64,000 bases of DNA, taken from positions 1-64,000 of the forward strand of contig RXJX01000020.1 in assembly GCA_003963245.1 (NCBI GenBank), read 5' to 3'. The position numbers were made by a program, and so were the translations under genes. Position 1 is the stretch's first letter. The number at the start of each line of letters is the position of its first letter. The notes beneath the pieces were generated by a model, which searched no databases, was not told the origin of the DNA, and saw only the letters and a program-made list of their open reading frames with translations. The DNA comes from Neisseriaceae bacterium. Lineage in GTDB: Bacteria; Pseudomonadota; Gammaproteobacteria; Burkholderiales; UBA11063. Below, piece by piece: positions 63,680-64,000 of this stretch.

Positions 63680-64000
63680 ATGATGTCCAGCAATAGTATC
63701 AAACTCAACTCTGCAAACTTTGATTATTATATTTTAAGGGTTACTCCTAGCACGGAACTAGAGCAAATTGCCAGCAAGCTTGCGACTTTGCGTGAATTTG
63801 ATGCAACTGGTAAATATTTAGTTCTCGAATGTGGAGCAAAGCCTGATATGAGTCAGTTCACTTCGTATTTGAGGAAAATTGATGATATAGCAGCTAAGTT
63901 TGCCCTAGAGGTTAAGTTTATTGCCGCTAATCAATTCATTTCAGCCGATCAAATAGATGGGCGAGCAGTAATAAATCTTCCTGCAACTCTTCAGTCAAAA
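63680..64000 (+). CDS. minC: probable septum-site protein MinC, N-terminal part (runs off the right edge)
   Basis: Translated by hand: an open frame of 107 codons from ATG 63680 (a second ATG follows at once) to the window end. It begins 'MMSSNSIKLNSANFDYYILRV' and continues with 'LEQIASKLATLREFDATGKYLVLECG' and 'LRKIDDIAAKFALEVKFIAA', a strand-helix order like the MinC N-terminal domain, which blocks FtsZ assembly near the poles. The C-terminal beta-helix that would settle the matter, and minD, lie outside the window. Start codon has only a weak AAAG ahead. Assignment is by pattern and moderate. Confidence 0.5.
   Translation, partial: MMSSNSIKLNSANFDYYILRVTPSTELEQIASKLATLREFDATGKYLVLECGAKPDMSQFTSYLRKIDDIAAKFALEVKFIAANQFISADQIDGRAVINLPATLQSK

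Overview
This is an AT-rich, gene-dense stretch of chromosome from a Gram-negative bacterium, most likely a beta- or gammaproteobacterium. It has Sec components in the order yajC-secD-secF, a GltBD pair, a three-subunit urease, biosynthetic SpeA/SpeB, several signal-peptide proteins that look like outer-membrane beta-barrels ending in aromatic residues, and lipoproteins with clean lipoboxes. I cannot fix the genus from sequence alone. I saw no rRNA, tRNA, CRISPR array, transposase or phage gene. Almost everything is housekeeping or nitrogen metabolism.

Layout. 1-2.4 kb: start of an OprD-like porin gene (minus strand, runs off the left edge) and small surface/secreted proteins. 2.4-7.1 kb: guanidinium exporter (gdx), then a tight speB-permease-speA cluster (arginine to agmatine to putrescine plus urea). 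7.1-10.6 kb: lipocalin, a small barrel protein, nusB, a basic secreted protein, and a lysA that reads like the Bacteroidota form. 10.8-12.1 kb: a dicarboxylate/amino-acid symporter. 12.2-18.7 kb: yajC-secD-secF, a metallo-beta-lactamase-fold protein, a membrane class III adenylate cyclase and a patatin-like lipase. 18.8-27 kb: dedA, mutL, a pseudouridine synthase, dnaG, an APC permease, a hydrolase and a glycosyltransferase, all on the plus strand with tiny gaps. 27-28 kb: dcd and a lipoprotein on the minus strand. 28.3-33.5 kb: urease operon in the order ureA-B-C-E-F-G-D. 33.4-36.4 kb: Lrp-type regulator divergent from leuA, then an OmpA-domain lipoprotein. 36.7-43 kb: valS, a cysteine desulfidase, a photolyase, a secreted acidic protein. 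43.2-47.2 kb: minus-strand operon ptsH-glpF-glpK-glpD. 47.6-58.7 kb: metY, gltB, gltD, amtB, metA, a YdcF protein and a DUF4116-type repeat protein. 58.8-64 kb: orn, an outer-membrane barrel, purE-purK, a second APC permease, and the start of a probable minC.

How it fits together. SpeA and SpeB release urea; the urease 21 kb away can turn it into ammonia; AmtB can recapture ammonia and GltBD assimilates it. MetA carries Glu at position 111, the residue tied to acetyl-CoA use, and MetY uses O-acetylhomoserine, so the two form a direct-sulfhydrylation route to homocysteine. Glycerol uptake and oxidation genes are led by their own HPr gene.

The least explained features are three intergenic fold-back elements (31892-31999, 40815-40923, 42944-43177). 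They share core motifs but have different, self-complementary arms; one sits inside the urease operon. Also notable are a perfect 27-base palindrome upstream of metY, a repeat protein with thirteen exact 25-residue units and no indels, and the Bacteroidota-like lysA. I did not find a convincing new multi-gene defence or mobile system.
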